26,383 bases of DNA from CAZEJK01 sp964512045 (GCA_964512045.1 CAZEJK010000052.1:1-26383), one strand, 5' to 3'. Shown: positions 1-8,616, numbered from the stretch's first letter. Program-made: numbers and translations. The notes: generated by a model not told the origin, from the letters alone.

Positions 1-34
1 GCGGGACCGGCACCTTCGGAGCATCACTTTGGTT

Positions 35-49
35 GCGGCCCGCGGCCGC
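35..49 (-). terminator. GC-rich hairpin just after the first minus-strand gene
   Basis: Positions 35-40 (GCGGCC) and 44-49 (GGCCGC) form a perfect 6-bp stem with a 3-nt loop, 9 bases beyond the stop codon of the 58-414 gene. There is no T-run, so intrinsic termination is only possible. The left window edge holds nothing else recognisable. Confidence 0.3.
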
Positions 50-57
50 GTTGGGCG

Positions 58-414
58 CTACGACCTCGACGACGGAACCGCCGACGGGTACACGAGCTGT
101 GAGACCTCGATCGCCGGCTCCGCCTCGGTGGGCTCCAGCACGCGCCGCCCTTCCTCCGCGGACCGCTCCCGTACGTAGCCATCGTCGATGAGCTCACCGA
201 TCAGCTGGTCAAAGGTCTTCAACCACAGGTAGTACCCGGCGTGATTATCCTCGACCTCCCAGTCCACGTCCTCGCGTTTCTCGCCCGTAATCGCCTCGAA
301 AACCGCCCTCTCCCACGTATCGGGATCGGTCCCGCCGAGCCTACGGATCTGACGCACCATCTCAGACTTCATCAACGTCCTGGCATCATCGAGCACGACA
401 CCTTCATTGAGCAT
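58..414 (-). CDS. small hypothetical cytosolic protein
   Basis: A 118-residue protein that I do not recognise. It has no signal peptide or membrane segment. It is rich in acidic and aromatic residues (WERAVFEAITGEKREDVDW, then a YYLWLKTFDQLIGELIDDGY stretch) and looks like a small helical domain. The ATG at 414 is chosen because GGAGG lies 9 nt upstream; the ATG at 423 would touch that Shine-Dalgarno. It lies 99 bp downstream of the amidohydrolase on the same strand, so the two may be cotranscribed. That gap shows nothing but the ribosome-binding site. It is likely a real gene because its composition is protein-like and a proper start site is present; function is unknown. Confidence 0.6.
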   Translation of the reverse strand: MLNEGVVLDDARTLMKSEMVRQIRRLGGTDPDTWERAVFEAITGEKREDVDWEVEDNHAGYYLWLKTFDQLIGELIDDGYVRERSAEEGRRVLEPTEAEPAIEVSQLVYPSAVPSSRS

Positions 415-513
415 GATTCTCATCCTCCATCCACGACAACCCTCGGTGACCTATCCGGGATTTCCGTTGACAGCGCGTCATCGGCAAAAGAGGTCCGCGA
501 CGTGCTCCGACCC

Positions 514-1914
514 TCACCGCTGGTGCAGCGTCGGGTCGATCCCCGTTCGACGCCGCATGCGCTCGACCATCTCCGCCGAGATCCTGTCCGCGTCCTCGCG
601 CACAGCCGAGGCGTCGGCATTGACGAGTGTGCCGTTCTCCACGACGACCTCACCTTGCACCAGAACGGTCCGAGCCCGGGCCGGTCCGGCGGTCATCACC
701 AGTGCTGCAACGGGGTCGTGAGCCGTGCCGGCGTAGGCGATGTCGTCAAGATCGTAGACCGCGAGATCCGCCGCGCAGCCTGGCTCCAGGACCCCGATAT
801 CATCGCGACCCAGCACCCGAGCTGAACCGCGCGTGGCCAGCTCGAGTGCCGCTACCGCCGGCATCCGATCCACCGCGGTACCGACCCTATGCACGAGGGT
901 CGCCAACCTGGTCTCGCCAAGCAGGTTTCCACCATCGTTGGACGAGCTGCCGTCCACAGCAAGTCCCACTGGAACCCCGCGCGCCAGCATCTCCGGAACC
1001 CGGGCGATCCCGGATCCCAGCCGCAGGTTCGAGCTGGGGCAGTGGGCGACGCCGGTTCCGGTCTCGGCGAGCAGGTCCAGCTCCTCGTCACGGAAGTGAA
1101 CGCCATGGGCGAACCACACATCCCCGCCAAGCCAGCCGACACGACGCATGAGCTCCAGCGGTCGCACCCCGTACTGCTCCATGCAGTAATACTCCTCGTC
1201 CACGGTCTCCGCCAGGTGCGTATGCAACCGGACTCCGTGCTTGCGGGCAAGCTCGGCTGTGTCGATCATGAGCTGCTCGGAAACCGAGAACGGGGAGCAC
1301 GGCGCCAGGCCGACGCGACACATGGAAAGAGGCGCCGGGTCGTGGAAGGTCGAGATCACCCGCTCGCAGTCCGCCAGGATCTCCGACTCGTCCTGGCAGA
1401 GCTCGTCCGGCGGCAAGCCACCGCTGGACTGGCCACGGCTCATGGAGCCTCGCGTCGGGTGGAAGCGAACGCCGAGCTCGTTGGCGGCCTGGATCGTCGC
1501 ATCGAGCAACGACGCTTCCTGGTTGCGCGGGAAAAGATAGTGATGGTCCGCAACGGTCGTGCAGCCCGAGAGCAGGAGCTCGCCCAGGCTGACCAACGCT
1601 CCCACCCGAGCCCCATCCGCGGCGAGCTCGCGCCAGATCTCGTACAGGCCCACCAACCAGTCGAAGAGCTTCGCATCTTGCACGAACGGCATGACCCTGG
1701 TCAGGCTCTGGTACAGGTGGTGGTGTGTGTTGATCAGACCCGGTGTCACCACACACCCCCGAGCATCGATGATCCGATCAAACTGGCCTTCAGGACGGCT
1801 CCTGCTCACCGCGACCACGCGCGGCCCATCAACCACAACCCAGCCCGGGCGCAGCACCCGTCGCTCGTCATCCATCGTCACCACACACGCCGCTGCATCG
1901 ACCAAGGTCCGCAT
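514..1914 (-). CDS. 8-oxoguanine deaminase-type amidohydrolase
   Basis: A 466-residue metal-dependent amidohydrolase of the AtzB/TrzN/8-oxoguanine deaminase group. The N-terminal strand domain leads to TPGLINTHHHLYQSLTR (residues 58-74), whose HxH binds the metal. Further metal ligands are visible in GVRLHTHLAET and FAHGVHF, and the catalytic Asp in AVDGSSSNDGGN. The NTHHHLYQSLTR wording is typical of enzymes annotated as 8-oxoguanine deaminase or hydroxydechloroatrazine ethylaminohydrolase, so hydrolytic deamination of an oxidised purine in the cytosol is the best guess. An open frame continues upstream to 2142, but the ATG at 1914 has GGAGG 4 nt before it and begins the normal family N-terminus (MRTLVDAAACVVTMDD), so the extra 76 residues are rejected. 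It is divergent from the malic enzyme. Family confidence is high; the exact substrate is inferred. Confidence 0.85.
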   Translation of the reverse strand: MRTLVDAAACVVTMDDERRVLRPGWVVVDGPRVVAVSRSRPEGQFDRIIDARGCVVTPGLINTHHHLYQSLTRVMPFVQDAKLFDWLVGLYEIWRELAADGARVGALVSLGELLLSGCTTVADHHYLFPRNQEASLLDATIQAANELGVRFHPTRGSMSRGQSSGGLPPDELCQDESEILADCERVISTFHDPAPLSMCRVGLAPCSPFSVSEQLMIDTAELARKHGVRLHTHLAETVDEEYYCMEQYGVRPLELMRRVGWLGGDVWFAHGVHFRDEELDLLAETGTGVAHCPSSNLRLGSGIARVPEMLARGVPVGLAVDGSSSNDGGNLLGETRLATLVHRVGTAVDRMPAVAALELATRGSARVLGRDDIGVLEPGCAADLAVYDLDDIAYAGTAHDPVAALVMTAGPARARTVLVQGEVVVENGTLVNADASAVREDADRISAEMVERMRRRTGIDPTLHQR

Positions 1915-2186
1915 CGATCCTCCGATCCCTCCACCGGGACGAGCCCGGGGAAGGGCGAGCGCACTGCGCAGCATGATACGTGAGAGGACCACCAGCCGGT
2001 GCACCGGCACGCGCGCGGGAGCCCCTCGTGCGTGGCCCCGCCACTCCAACAGAACGGAATGGACGGCCCCGTCCAGGTGTTTTGCCGCAACACGACGAAG
2101 GCTCACGCTCATGCGACGGCAGCACCGAGGCATAATAGACACCAGAGCCCGACCGCAGATGCCTGGATGACGAGGAGGCAGGGACC
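1915..2186. promoter_or_regulatory. divergent promoter region, amidohydrolase / malic enzyme
   Basis: This 272-bp gap separates two divergent genes. On the plus strand CATAAT (2131-2136) matches the -10 consensus at five of six positions, with no good -35, and AGGAGG (2173-2178) lies 8 nt before the malic enzyme ATG. On the minus strand GGAGG sits just before the ATG at 1914. I saw no convincing operator palindrome. ORFs drawn through this gap are extensions or shadows. Confidence 0.4.
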
Positions 2187-3911
2187 ATGAAGACCTTCGA
2201 CTTCAAGATCGATCCGCTCACCGGCGAGCACTACTACGAGGTCTACCTCCGCGGCCATCAGCTCCTGACCGACCCGTTGCTGAACAAGGGCTCGCACTTC
2301 ACGCTCGAAGAGCGCGCCAGCCTTGGGCTCTCCGGGCTCCTGCCACACGGATACTCGACCCTCGATGAGGAGGTGGCGCGTACGCTCGAGAGCTACCACC
2401 GCAAGCCGAACGACCTCGAGCGGTACCTCTTTCTCCTCGGTCTGCTCAACCGCAATGAGACACTGTTTTACCGGGCTCTTGTCGAGAACCTGACCGAGAT
2501 GCTTCCGATCGTCTATACGCCCACCGTCGGGCTCGCCTGCCAGCAGCTGTCCAGAATCATGCGCCGGGCTCGCGGCGTGTACGTCAATCCACAGAACATC
2601 GGCGCCATCGACACGATCCTTAGGAACATCCACCTTCCGCAGGTGCAGCTGATCGTCGTCACCGACGGAGAGAGAATCCTCGGCCTGGGCGATCTGGGCG
2701 CGGACGGTATGGGTATCCCGGTTGGCAAGGTCAGCTTGTACGTGGGTGCAGGGGGCCTCAACCCGGCGTGCTGCCTGCCCGTCTGTCTCGACGTCGGGAC
2801 CAACAACCAGGAGCTGATCGACGACCCGCTGTATGTGGGGTACCGGCATCGACGGCTCGAGGGCGCCGACTACGACAGCATGATTGAACGCTTCATCCTC
2901 GGAGTGCGGCGCAACTTCCCGGATGCACTGGTGCAGTTCGAGGACTTCGCCAAGCACAACGCGTTCCGGATTCTCGAGAGGTACCGCGACCGGGTCCTGT
3001 GCTTCAACGACGACATCCAGGGCACCGGCGCCACCGCCTGCGCCGCACTGCTCACGGCAACCAGGATCAAAGGAACCCGTCCGTCCGATGAGCGCTACGT
3101 TGTCGTGGGCTTCGGTCAAGCCGGGTACGGCACGGCGGCGAGCATCCGAGCGATCCTGGAAGCCGAGGGCCTCACGGCCGATCAGATCCGCTCGCGGATC
3201 TACGCAGTGGACTACCAGGGCCTGCTCATCGAGGACGATCCAACCCTGTCCGAGTGGCAGCGCTCGTTCGCGCAACCGCGCGAGGCGATCGCTGACTGGA
3301 CGCTCGATGATCCGAACCAGGTGACCCTGCACGATGTCGTGCGCAACGCTCGCGCCTCTGCCATCGCCGGCGTCACCGCCAAGGCGGGGCTGTTCGATCG
3401 GCCCCTTCTCTCGCAGATGGGAGAGAACGATCCTCGACCGGTCATCCTCGCCCTCTCGAACCCGACCTCGGCCTCGGAATGTACGCCGGAGCAAGCACTA
3501 CGGGCCACGGGTGGTCGGGCCCTCGTGGCCACCGGCAGCCCGTTCCCCGTTGTCCACCTCTCGGGCCGAGTCGTCCGCGCGTCACAGTGCAACAACCTGT
3601 ACATCTTCCCCGGCGTCGGTCTCGGCGCCCTCGTGTCCCGAGCAGCCAGAGTCACGGACCGTATGTTCGTCGCTGCTGCGAGAGCCCTCAGTGAGATGGT
3701 GACGCCTGACCAGCAGGCACAGGGTCTCCTCCTGCCGGGAATGGAGAGCATCCGTCAGGTCTCGGCAACAGTCGCGCGTGCCGTGGCCCTCGAGGCCCGC
3801 GACTCGGGCCTCGGTCGCCTCCTCAGTGACGAGGAGTACGACCGGCTCATACAGCAAGCTCAGTGGAAGCCCGAGTTCGTGCCGTACCGCCCGGGCACCC
3901 CGGTCAGCTAG
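2187..3911 (+). CDS. maeA: NAD-dependent malic enzyme (oxaloacetate-decarboxylating)
   Basis: A 574-residue, full-length large-type malic enzyme, catalysing oxidative decarboxylation of malate to pyruvate and CO2 in the cytosol. The N-terminal malic domain begins LLTDPLLNKGSHFTLEER, typical of the SfcA/MaeA and eukaryotic NAD(P)-ME class. Catalytic residues are visible: Tyr110 in LPIVYTPTVG, Lys181 in IPVGKVSLY, and metal ligands Glu252-Asp253 (FEDF) and Asp276 (CFNDDIQGTG). The dinucleotide-binding domain follows, with YVVVGFGQAGYGTAAS near residue 305. The C-terminus carries LSNPTSASECTPEQA and CNNLYIFPGVGLG. The ATG at 2187 has AGGAGG 8 nt upstream. NAD preference is inferred from overall resemblance to MaeA, not from a decisive residue. 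It is monocistronic and convergent with the small minus-strand genes. Confidence 0.93.
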   Translation: MKTFDFKIDPLTGEHYYEVYLRGHQLLTDPLLNKGSHFTLEERASLGLSGLLPHGYSTLDEEVARTLESYHRKPNDLERYLFLLGLLNRNETLFYRALVENLTEMLPIVYTPTVGLACQQLSRIMRRARGVYVNPQNIGAIDTILRNIHLPQVQLIVVTDGERILGLGDLGADGMGIPVGKVSLYVGAGGLNPACCLPVCLDVGTNNQELIDDPLYVGYRHRRLEGADYDSMIERFILGVRRNFPDALVQFEDFAKHNAFRILERYRDRVLCFNDDIQGTGATACAALLTATRIKGTRPSDERYVVVGFGQAGYGTAASIRAILEAEGLTADQIRSRIYAVDYQGLLIEDDPTLSEWQRSFAQPREAIADWTLDDPNQVTLHDVVRNARASAIAGVTAKAGLFDRPLLSQMGENDPRPVILALSNPTSASECTPEQALRATGGRALVATGSPFPVVHLSGRVVRASQCNNLYIFPGVGLGALVSRAARVTDRMFVAAARALSEMVTPDQQAQGLLLPGMESIRQVSATVARAVALEARDSGLGRLLSDEEYDRLIQQAQWKPEFVPYRPGTPVS

Positions 3912-4064
3912 CTTCCACCTCAACTGAGCGGTTCTGCGCGCTTGAAGATGACGACAGCCGCCCGGCGATGCCCGCGCCGCTGTCCCGTGCGGTGAACGTG
4001 ACATTGTCCCGCTCGCGCTGCGCATGACTGGCGTCTCACAGCTCGGCCGCTGTCGTGCAGCCTG

Positions 4065-4307
4065 CTACCTCTCTTCGAGCTCGTCGCCCACCCAGTCCAC
4101 ACCGAGCTCGGTCAGCAGCTCCTCCTCCCACACCAGCCAGCGCACCATGTCCTGCAGGTCGACATCGCTCGGTGAACGGGTCTCGTCGTAGGTGCTCATA
4201 CAGAAGTCGTACCACTCGTCGGCGAACTGACCGGCAAAGCGCCGGGCCAGCTCCTCCAGCGAGTCGTCCACCCCAAGCTCGATCGTGAAGAAGATCGTAC
4301 TGGCCAT
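4065..4307 (-). CDS. small acidic hypothetical protein
   Basis: An 80-residue acidic protein (MASTIFFTIELGVDDSLEEL...), ending WVGDELEER. It has no membrane segment and I do not recognise it. The ATG at 4307 is preferred because GGGAGG lies 8 nt upstream; a GTG three codons earlier sits inside that ribosome-binding site. Codon use looks protein-like, with runs such as FADEWYDFCMSTYDE and MVRWLVWEEELLTELGVDWV that resemble amphipathic helices. It starts 18 nt after the stop of another short ORF (4326-4520) on the same strand, so the pair may form an operon. The 153-bp gap to the malic enzyme stop shows no clear terminator. Function is unknown. Confidence 0.6.
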   Translation of the reverse strand: MASTIFFTIELGVDDSLEELARRFAGQFADEWYDFCMSTYDETRSPSDVDLQDMVRWLVWEEELLTELGVDWVGDELEER

Positions 4308-4325
4308 CGCTGCCACCTCCCGTGG

Positions 4326-4520
4326 TCAGGCGCGCCCGTTCGAGCCCGACCGGTGTCTCCTCCTGTACCACGCGAACGACGCGAACACAACCGGTCGAGT
4401 GCTTCCGGCCAACGTGAGGGTGAACCGAAACCACCGGGATGCTCCGCAAGTCCCACTCCAGGCACCGACCACCCGCACCCACGAGTCCGTGGGCTGCTGC
4501 GACGGAGGCTTCACGTCCAT
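4326..4520 (-). CDS. possible 64-residue ORF with leaderless-type start
   Basis: This short ORF fills an otherwise empty stretch. It begins with ATG at 4520 and has no Shine-Dalgarno, but the -10-like TACTCT (4532-4527) lies only 6 nt before the start codon, the same layout as the kinase gene at 8631. The product is basic, with a central WFRFTLTLAGSTRPVVFASF segment that might be membrane-associated and an Arg-rich tail. It ends 18 nt before the start of the 4065-4307 gene. No family is recognised, and amino-acid composition alone would not distinguish it from a chance ORF. The shared start architecture is the main support. Confidence 0.35.
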   Translation of the reverse strand: MDVKPPSQQPTDSWVRVVGAWSGTCGASRWFRFTLTLAGSTRPVVFASFAWYRRRHRSGSNGRA

Positions 4521-4526
4521 GTACGA

Positions 4527-4532
4527 AGAGTA
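4527..4532 (-). promoter_or_regulatory. -10-like TACTCT close to an ATG (possible leaderless promoter)
   Basis: On the minus strand TACTCT is followed after 6 nt by the ATG at 4520. It matches TANNNT and resembles the element before the kinase gene: both read ACTC, two bases, CGTACATG. No -35 is evident. Confidence 0.3.
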
Positions 4533-4560
4533 GACGATCGTGGCGCTGCACCCCGGATGC

Positions 4561-4615
4561 CTTTACGGCGAACCTTCCCCGGCTTCACGTTTTCTTCACA
4601 CGAGCGTTCAATGCT
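4561..4615 (+). promoter_or_regulatory. Pho-box-like array of 11-bp-periodic repeats
   Basis: Five successive 11-bp units begin at 4561, 4572, 4583, 4594 and 4605. Their starts read CTTTAC, ACCTTC, CTTCAC, CTTCAC and CGTTCA. Units three and four are identical over six bases. PhoB/PhoP boxes are direct repeats of about 7 bp with 4-bp spacers, an 11-bp period, and cores such as TGTCAT or GTTCAC. The position, 85-139 bp before the receptor start, suits an activator site. Regulation by phosphate is inferred from this pattern and from the phytase-like gene downstream. Confidence 0.45.
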
Positions 4616-4699
4616 CGCCCGCGAGAGCCCGATATCGGCCGAGCCTGTGGCCTGTCATCCACGGCGGCTCGCCACCTGAGCGAAACGAGGAGGTCTGCT

Positions 4700-7387
4700 G
4701 TGATCGGTTTGCACCGCCAGAACGTTGTCGCCTGCGCCCTCTGTGCGCTGATACTCATTGCTGCTGCAACAGCACTCGCAGCCGAGACAGGTGTGGTCCG
4801 GGGTACTGTCACGGACACCGCGAACGCTCCACTTCCAGGAGCCAAGGTCCGGATCGAGGGAACGGTGTTCGAGGCCACGACCGATGCCGCCGGCCAGTTC
4901 TCGATCGCACGGGTGCCCACCGGCGCAGCGGCGCTCACAGTGGAGTTCCTCGGGTACGAGACACAGCAGACGGAGGTTGACGTCGCGGCTGGCAGCACCG
5001 CTTCGGTCACTGTCGTGCTTGAGCCATCGCAGCGGTTCTACGGCACAGTGACCGTCCGAGCGCCGCTCCTCGAAGGCCAGGCCAAGGCACTGAACCAGCA
5101 GAAGAACGCAGTCAGCATCGTCAACGTGGTCGCCTCCGACCAGATCGGAACGTTCCCGGACCAGAACGCGGCGGAGTCCACCCAGCGGATCCCGGGCATC
5201 TCGATCCAGCGCGACCAGGGCGAGGGCCGCTATGTGCTGATCCGCGGCACCGAGGCACGGCTCAACTCGATGCAGATCGACGGCCAGCGGCTGCCATCGC
5301 CAGAGGGCGACGGTCGCGACGTCGCACTGGACGTGATCCCGGCCGACCTCCTCGAACGGATCGAGGTGTCCAAGGCGCTCACCCCAGACCAGGACGGCGA
5401 CGCCATCGGCGGCGCCGTGAACCTCGTGATGCGAGAGTCGATCGAGCGGCCACGGTTCAACGTGACCGTGGGTGGCGGCCACAACGATCTCGGCAGCGGG
5501 AGCTCCGAAACGGCGCGGTTCGACTTCGCCCGCATGATCGGCGACGGTGTCGGTCTCCAGCTCGCCGGCAGCTACATGGACACCGACCGCAACTCCGACA
5601 ACTTCGAGGTTGCCTGGGACGACGACGCCATCGAGGAGCTCGAGCTCCGCGACTACGACGTCAACCGGGAGCGGATCGGCTTCCGCGGTGGGCTGCGTAT
5701 CCAGCCCAACGAGGAGCTCGAGCTCTACTTCAAGGGCACCTACAACCAGTTCGACGACACCGAGATCCGGCGCCGCAAGGTCAATGTCGTCGAGGACGGC
5801 GAGATCGAGCGCGAGATCAAGGACCGCTTCGAGTCGCAGGAGATCTACCAGCTCGCTCACGGTGGCGAGATGATGTTCGACAACGCATCCCGGCTCAGCT
5901 ACTTGATCTCATACGCCTACGCGGAGGAGGATCAGCCTGCCGCGCTGGACAGCTTGTTTATTGCAGAAGATATCGTGTTCTCGCCGGACGCCTCCAACCC
6001 GGACAACCTGCGCGCCAACCCGATCAACGAGACCGTCGGGGCGTTCGTGCTCGACGAGCTGAAGCTCGAGGACGGCATCACCACCGAGGACGAGATCATG
6101 GGTACCGTGGACTACGAGCTCCCGATGAGCTGGAGCTCCGATCGCGCCGGCCTGTGGAAGCTCGGCGTCAAGTACCGCGACAAGAACAAGGACCGCAACA
6201 ACGAGGCGTACGAGTACGGACCGGAGGACGACGTGTTCCTGACCGACTTCCTCGATCCTGGCTACGATCCGGGTACGACGCTCATCGACGGGCGTTACAC
6301 AATGGGGGCGTTCTGGGCGCCGTCCACCGCTCGCGACTTCCTCAACTCGCTGAACCTGGAGCGTGAGAAGGACTACGAGGAGGACACAGCGGACTACGAC
6401 GCCTCCGAGGTCACCTACGCCGGGTACGCCATGGCCGAGCTGTACATCGGCGATCGGCTCATGATCCTCCCGGGGCTCCGCTACGAGCTCACCGACGTCG
6501 ACTACACCGGCTACGAGGTGCTGTTCGACGACGAGGGAGACTGGGCGTCCACCAACCCGCTGGAGGGCAGCAACGACTACGGGCTGCTCCTGCCGCACCT
6601 CCACCTGCGCTACGCTCTGGACGACGCCTCCAACATTCGCGTTGCCGTCACACGCTCCTTCGCCCGACCGAACTTCGAGGACCTGGCGCCGTTCAATCTC
6701 ATCATCGAGGAGGACATGGAGATCGAGCGCGGCAACCCGGAGCTCGACGTGACCACCTCGTGGAACCTCGACGTGCTCTACGAGCGCTACTTCGAGACCG
6801 TCGGTCTGGTGTCCGCCGGCTTCTTCTACAAGTCGCTCGAGGACTACATCTACGCGTTCCGATTTGCGGAGATCCGGGGTGGCGAGGAGTTCGAGGTCAT
6901 CCAGCCACGCAACGGCGACGACGCCACCTTGTGGGGCCTCGAGATCGCCTACCAGAACCAGCTGCGGCGGCTCCCGGCGCCGCTCGACGGGCTCGGCGTC
7001 TACTTCAACTACACCTACGCCGACTCCGAGGCCGAGTTTCCCGGCCGCACCGGCGAGAAGGCGACACTCCCGGGTCAGTCCGAAAACGTCGGCAATCTCG
7101 CACTATCGTATGAGAAGGGCGGTTTCTCCGCGCGCCTGTCGTACAACTTCCACGGCAAGTACATCGACGAGGTCGGCGAGGATGCGTCCGAGGACATCTA
7201 CTACGACGACCACGAGCAGCTGGACCTCTCCGCCGGCTACCGGTTCACCGAAAACCTGCGGGTCTTCGTCGAGCTGAACAACCTCACCGACGAGCCGCTC
7301 CGCTACTACATCGGAACCTCGGACCGTCCCATTCAGGAGGAGTACTACTCCTGGTGGGGTATACTCGGTATCCGATATGCATTCTAA
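4700..7387 (+). CDS. TonB-dependent outer-membrane receptor
   Basis: An 895-residue outer-membrane receptor. The GTG at 4700 is the start: AGGAGG lies 6 nt before it and a signal peptide follows (HRQNVVACALCALILIAAA, cleavage near residue 27). An open frame reaching back to 4439 is rejected. Next come a carboxypeptidase-regulatory-like domain (about 31-107, GVVRGTVTDTANAPLPGAKV), a TonB-box-like GTVTV (115-119), the plug (about 125-245, including FPDQNAAESTQRIPG and DGDAIGGAVNLV) and a long beta-barrel ending in Phe895. The plug wording resembles the TIGR01782 Xanthomonas/Caulobacter receptors, many of which import sugars or other organics. The 3' end overlaps the phytase-like gene by 11 bases, which suggests the substrate is an organophosphate such as phytate or its products. 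The substrate itself is inferred. Confidence 0.92.
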   Translation: MIGLHRQNVVACALCALILIAAATALAAETGVVRGTVTDTANAPLPGAKVRIEGTVFEATTDAAGQFSIARVPTGAAALTVEFLGYETQQTEVDVAAGSTASVTVVLEPSQRFYGTVTVRAPLLEGQAKALNQQKNAVSIVNVVASDQIGTFPDQNAAESTQRIPGISIQRDQGEGRYVLIRGTEARLNSMQIDGQRLPSPEGDGRDVALDVIPADLLERIEVSKALTPDQDGDAIGGAVNLVMRESIERPRFNVTVGGGHNDLGSGSSETARFDFARMIGDGVGLQLAGSYMDTDRNSDNFEVAWDDDAIEELELRDYDVNRERIGFRGGLRIQPNEELELYFKGTYNQFDDTEIRRRKVNVVEDGEIEREIKDRFESQEIYQLAHGGEMMFDNASRLSYLISYAYAEEDQPAALDSLFIAEDIVFSPDASNPDNLRANPINETVGAFVLDELKLEDGITTEDEIMGTVDYELPMSWSSDRAGLWKLGVKYRDKNKDRNNEAYEYGPEDDVFLTDFLDPGYDPGTTLIDGRYTMGAFWAPSTARDFLNSLNLEREKDYEEDTADYDASEVTYAGYAMAELYIGDRLMILPGLRYELTDVDYTGYEVLFDDEGDWASTNPLEGSNDYGLLLPHLHLRYALDDASNIRVAVTRSFARPNFEDLAPFNLIIEEDMEIERGNPELDVTTSWNLDVLYERYFETVGLVSAGFFYKSLEDYIYAFRFAEIRGGEEFEVIQPRNGDDATLWGLEIAYQNQLRRLPAPLDGLGVYFNYTYADSEAEFPGRTGEKATLPGQSENVGNLALSYEKGGFSARLSYNFHGKYIDEVGEDASEDIYYDDHEQLDLSAGYRFTENLRVFVELNNLTDEPLRYYIGTSDRPIQEEYYSWWGILGIRYAF

Positions 7388-8516
7388 AAGCTCTTTGTTG
7401 CTCCTCGGCGTCGTCCTCGTGGCGACGACAGTCATGGTTGGATGCGGCCGGTCTGACGAAGGCGAGGAAGCGGCTCCGGCCACCCCCTCGCCCGAGACCG
7501 AGCAGGCCGCACGAACACCGTCAGGCACCGTCCCCCCCGAGCCGGTAGCGTCGCCCGTGACCGGCGGGGTCGCCTTGCCCGAGCGGTACTGCGTCGACAC
7601 CTACGCCGCCGACAACGTCGACTCGGTGGCGATCTGGCCAGACCGCAGCTGGGTCATCGCCACGTCCAAGGAGGGCCACCGGCTCCTCGTGTTCGACCTC
7701 GTCGACGGCTCTCTCGTTCGCGAGGTCACCGGAGGGTCGCAGCCGTTCCGGAGACCGAACGGTATCGCGATCATCGACAGCACGGTGCTGGTGGTCGAGC
7801 GCGACAACCGGCAGGTCCGGGTGCTCTCGCTGCCAGGGCTGGAGACCGAAGCGACCTTCGGCAGCGACGTACTGAGACGTCCCTACGGCCTGGCCGTGTT
7901 TCCCTCGACGCAAGCCGATGTGTGGGAGCTCTACGTCACGGACAACTATGAGACTCCCGAGGAGACGGTTCCACCCCCGGCGGAGCTCGACGAGCGGGTG
8001 CGACACTTCCGGGTCGACTCGAAGAGCTTCGAGGCTCGGCTCATCCGCTCGTTCGGCGCCACCGAGGGTGCGGGCGTGATCCACACTGTCGAGTCGATCG
8101 CCGCAGACGTGGCGGCGCGCCGCCTGCTGATCGCCGACGAGACCGACAACGCGTTGAAGGTCTATGACTTCGAAGGTCGCTACGTGAACGAGATGGTCGG
8201 CGCCGGTCTGTTCGCCCACCAGAGCGAGGGCATCGTCCTGGCAGCCTGCGCAGGCGACGGCTACTGGGTGGCCACCGACCAGGGCGATGCGCAAACTCGA
8301 TTCTTGATTCTGGAGCGCGAGTCGGGGAAGCTCGCCGGCAGCTTCGTCGGCTACCAGGTGGCCAACACCGACGGCATTGCCCTGTCCACCGCACGTCTCG
8401 ACGGGTACCCGAACGGTGCGCTGGTTGCGGTCCACGACGACCGCGGGCTGTGCGTGTTCGACTGGCAGGACGTGATCGACGCCAACGCGCTCGAGTGGGG
8501 TTGCGACGCACGCTAG
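7377..8516 (+). CDS. phytase-like beta-propeller lipoprotein
   Basis: A 379-residue lipoprotein. A signal peptide ends in MVGC with Cys23, followed by a Pro/Thr/Glu-rich linker (24-66). The rest resembles the beta-propeller phytase fold: DSVAIWPDRSWVIATSKEG (compare DDPAIW...TNK in the family), ADETDNALKVYDFEGRYV, HQSEGIVL, GDGYWVATDQGDAQTRFLI and ANTDGIALSTARLDGYPNGA. These match the spacing of family segments that carry acidic calcium and phosphate ligands, but RRPNGIAI stands where NNVD-type residues are usual, so activity is not certain. If active it would release phosphate from phytate outside the cytoplasm. The ATG lies inside the end of the receptor gene (11-base overlap), implying coupled translation. 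An alternative is a non-catalytic propeller that binds the receptor's substrate. Confidence 0.75.
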   Translation: MHSKSSLLLLGVVLVATTVMVGCGRSDEGEEAAPATPSPETEQAARTPSGTVPPEPVASPVTGGVALPERYCVDTYAADNVDSVAIWPDRSWVIATSKEGHRLLVFDLVDGSLVREVTGGSQPFRRPNGIAIIDSTVLVVERDNRQVRVLSLPGLETEATFGSDVLRRPYGLAVFPSTQADVWELYVTDNYETPEETVPPPAELDERVRHFRVDSKSFEARLIRSFGATEGAGVIHTVESIAADVAARRLLIADETDNALKVYDFEGRYVNEMVGAGLFAHQSEGIVLAACAGDGYWVATDQGDAQTRFLILERESGKLAGSFVGYQVANTDGIALSTARLDGYPNGALVAVHDDRGLCVFDWQDVIDANALEWGCDAR

Positions 8517-8616
8517 GCCGAAGCTCCTGCCGCACAGAAGATGGTGGATGCACACAACCGGGTGCTCGACCACCGGCAGTGAGCTGATCACCTTCGTTCT
8601 GACCACGGTGGCACGG

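Noticed and set aside
889..1983. A 364-codon plus-strand ORF opposite the amidohydrolase
   Set aside because: Shadow of a gene with metal-binding motifs; no ribosome site or domain.
2109..3494. A 461-codon minus-strand ORF opposite the malic enzyme
   Set aside because: Antisense shadow; the plus-strand enzyme is full length with its catalytic residues.
4439..4699. N-terminal extension of the TonB receptor frame
   Set aside because: The extension lacks a ribosome site, would bury the signal peptide, and overlaps the repeat array; GTG 4700 has AGGAGG at ideal spacing.
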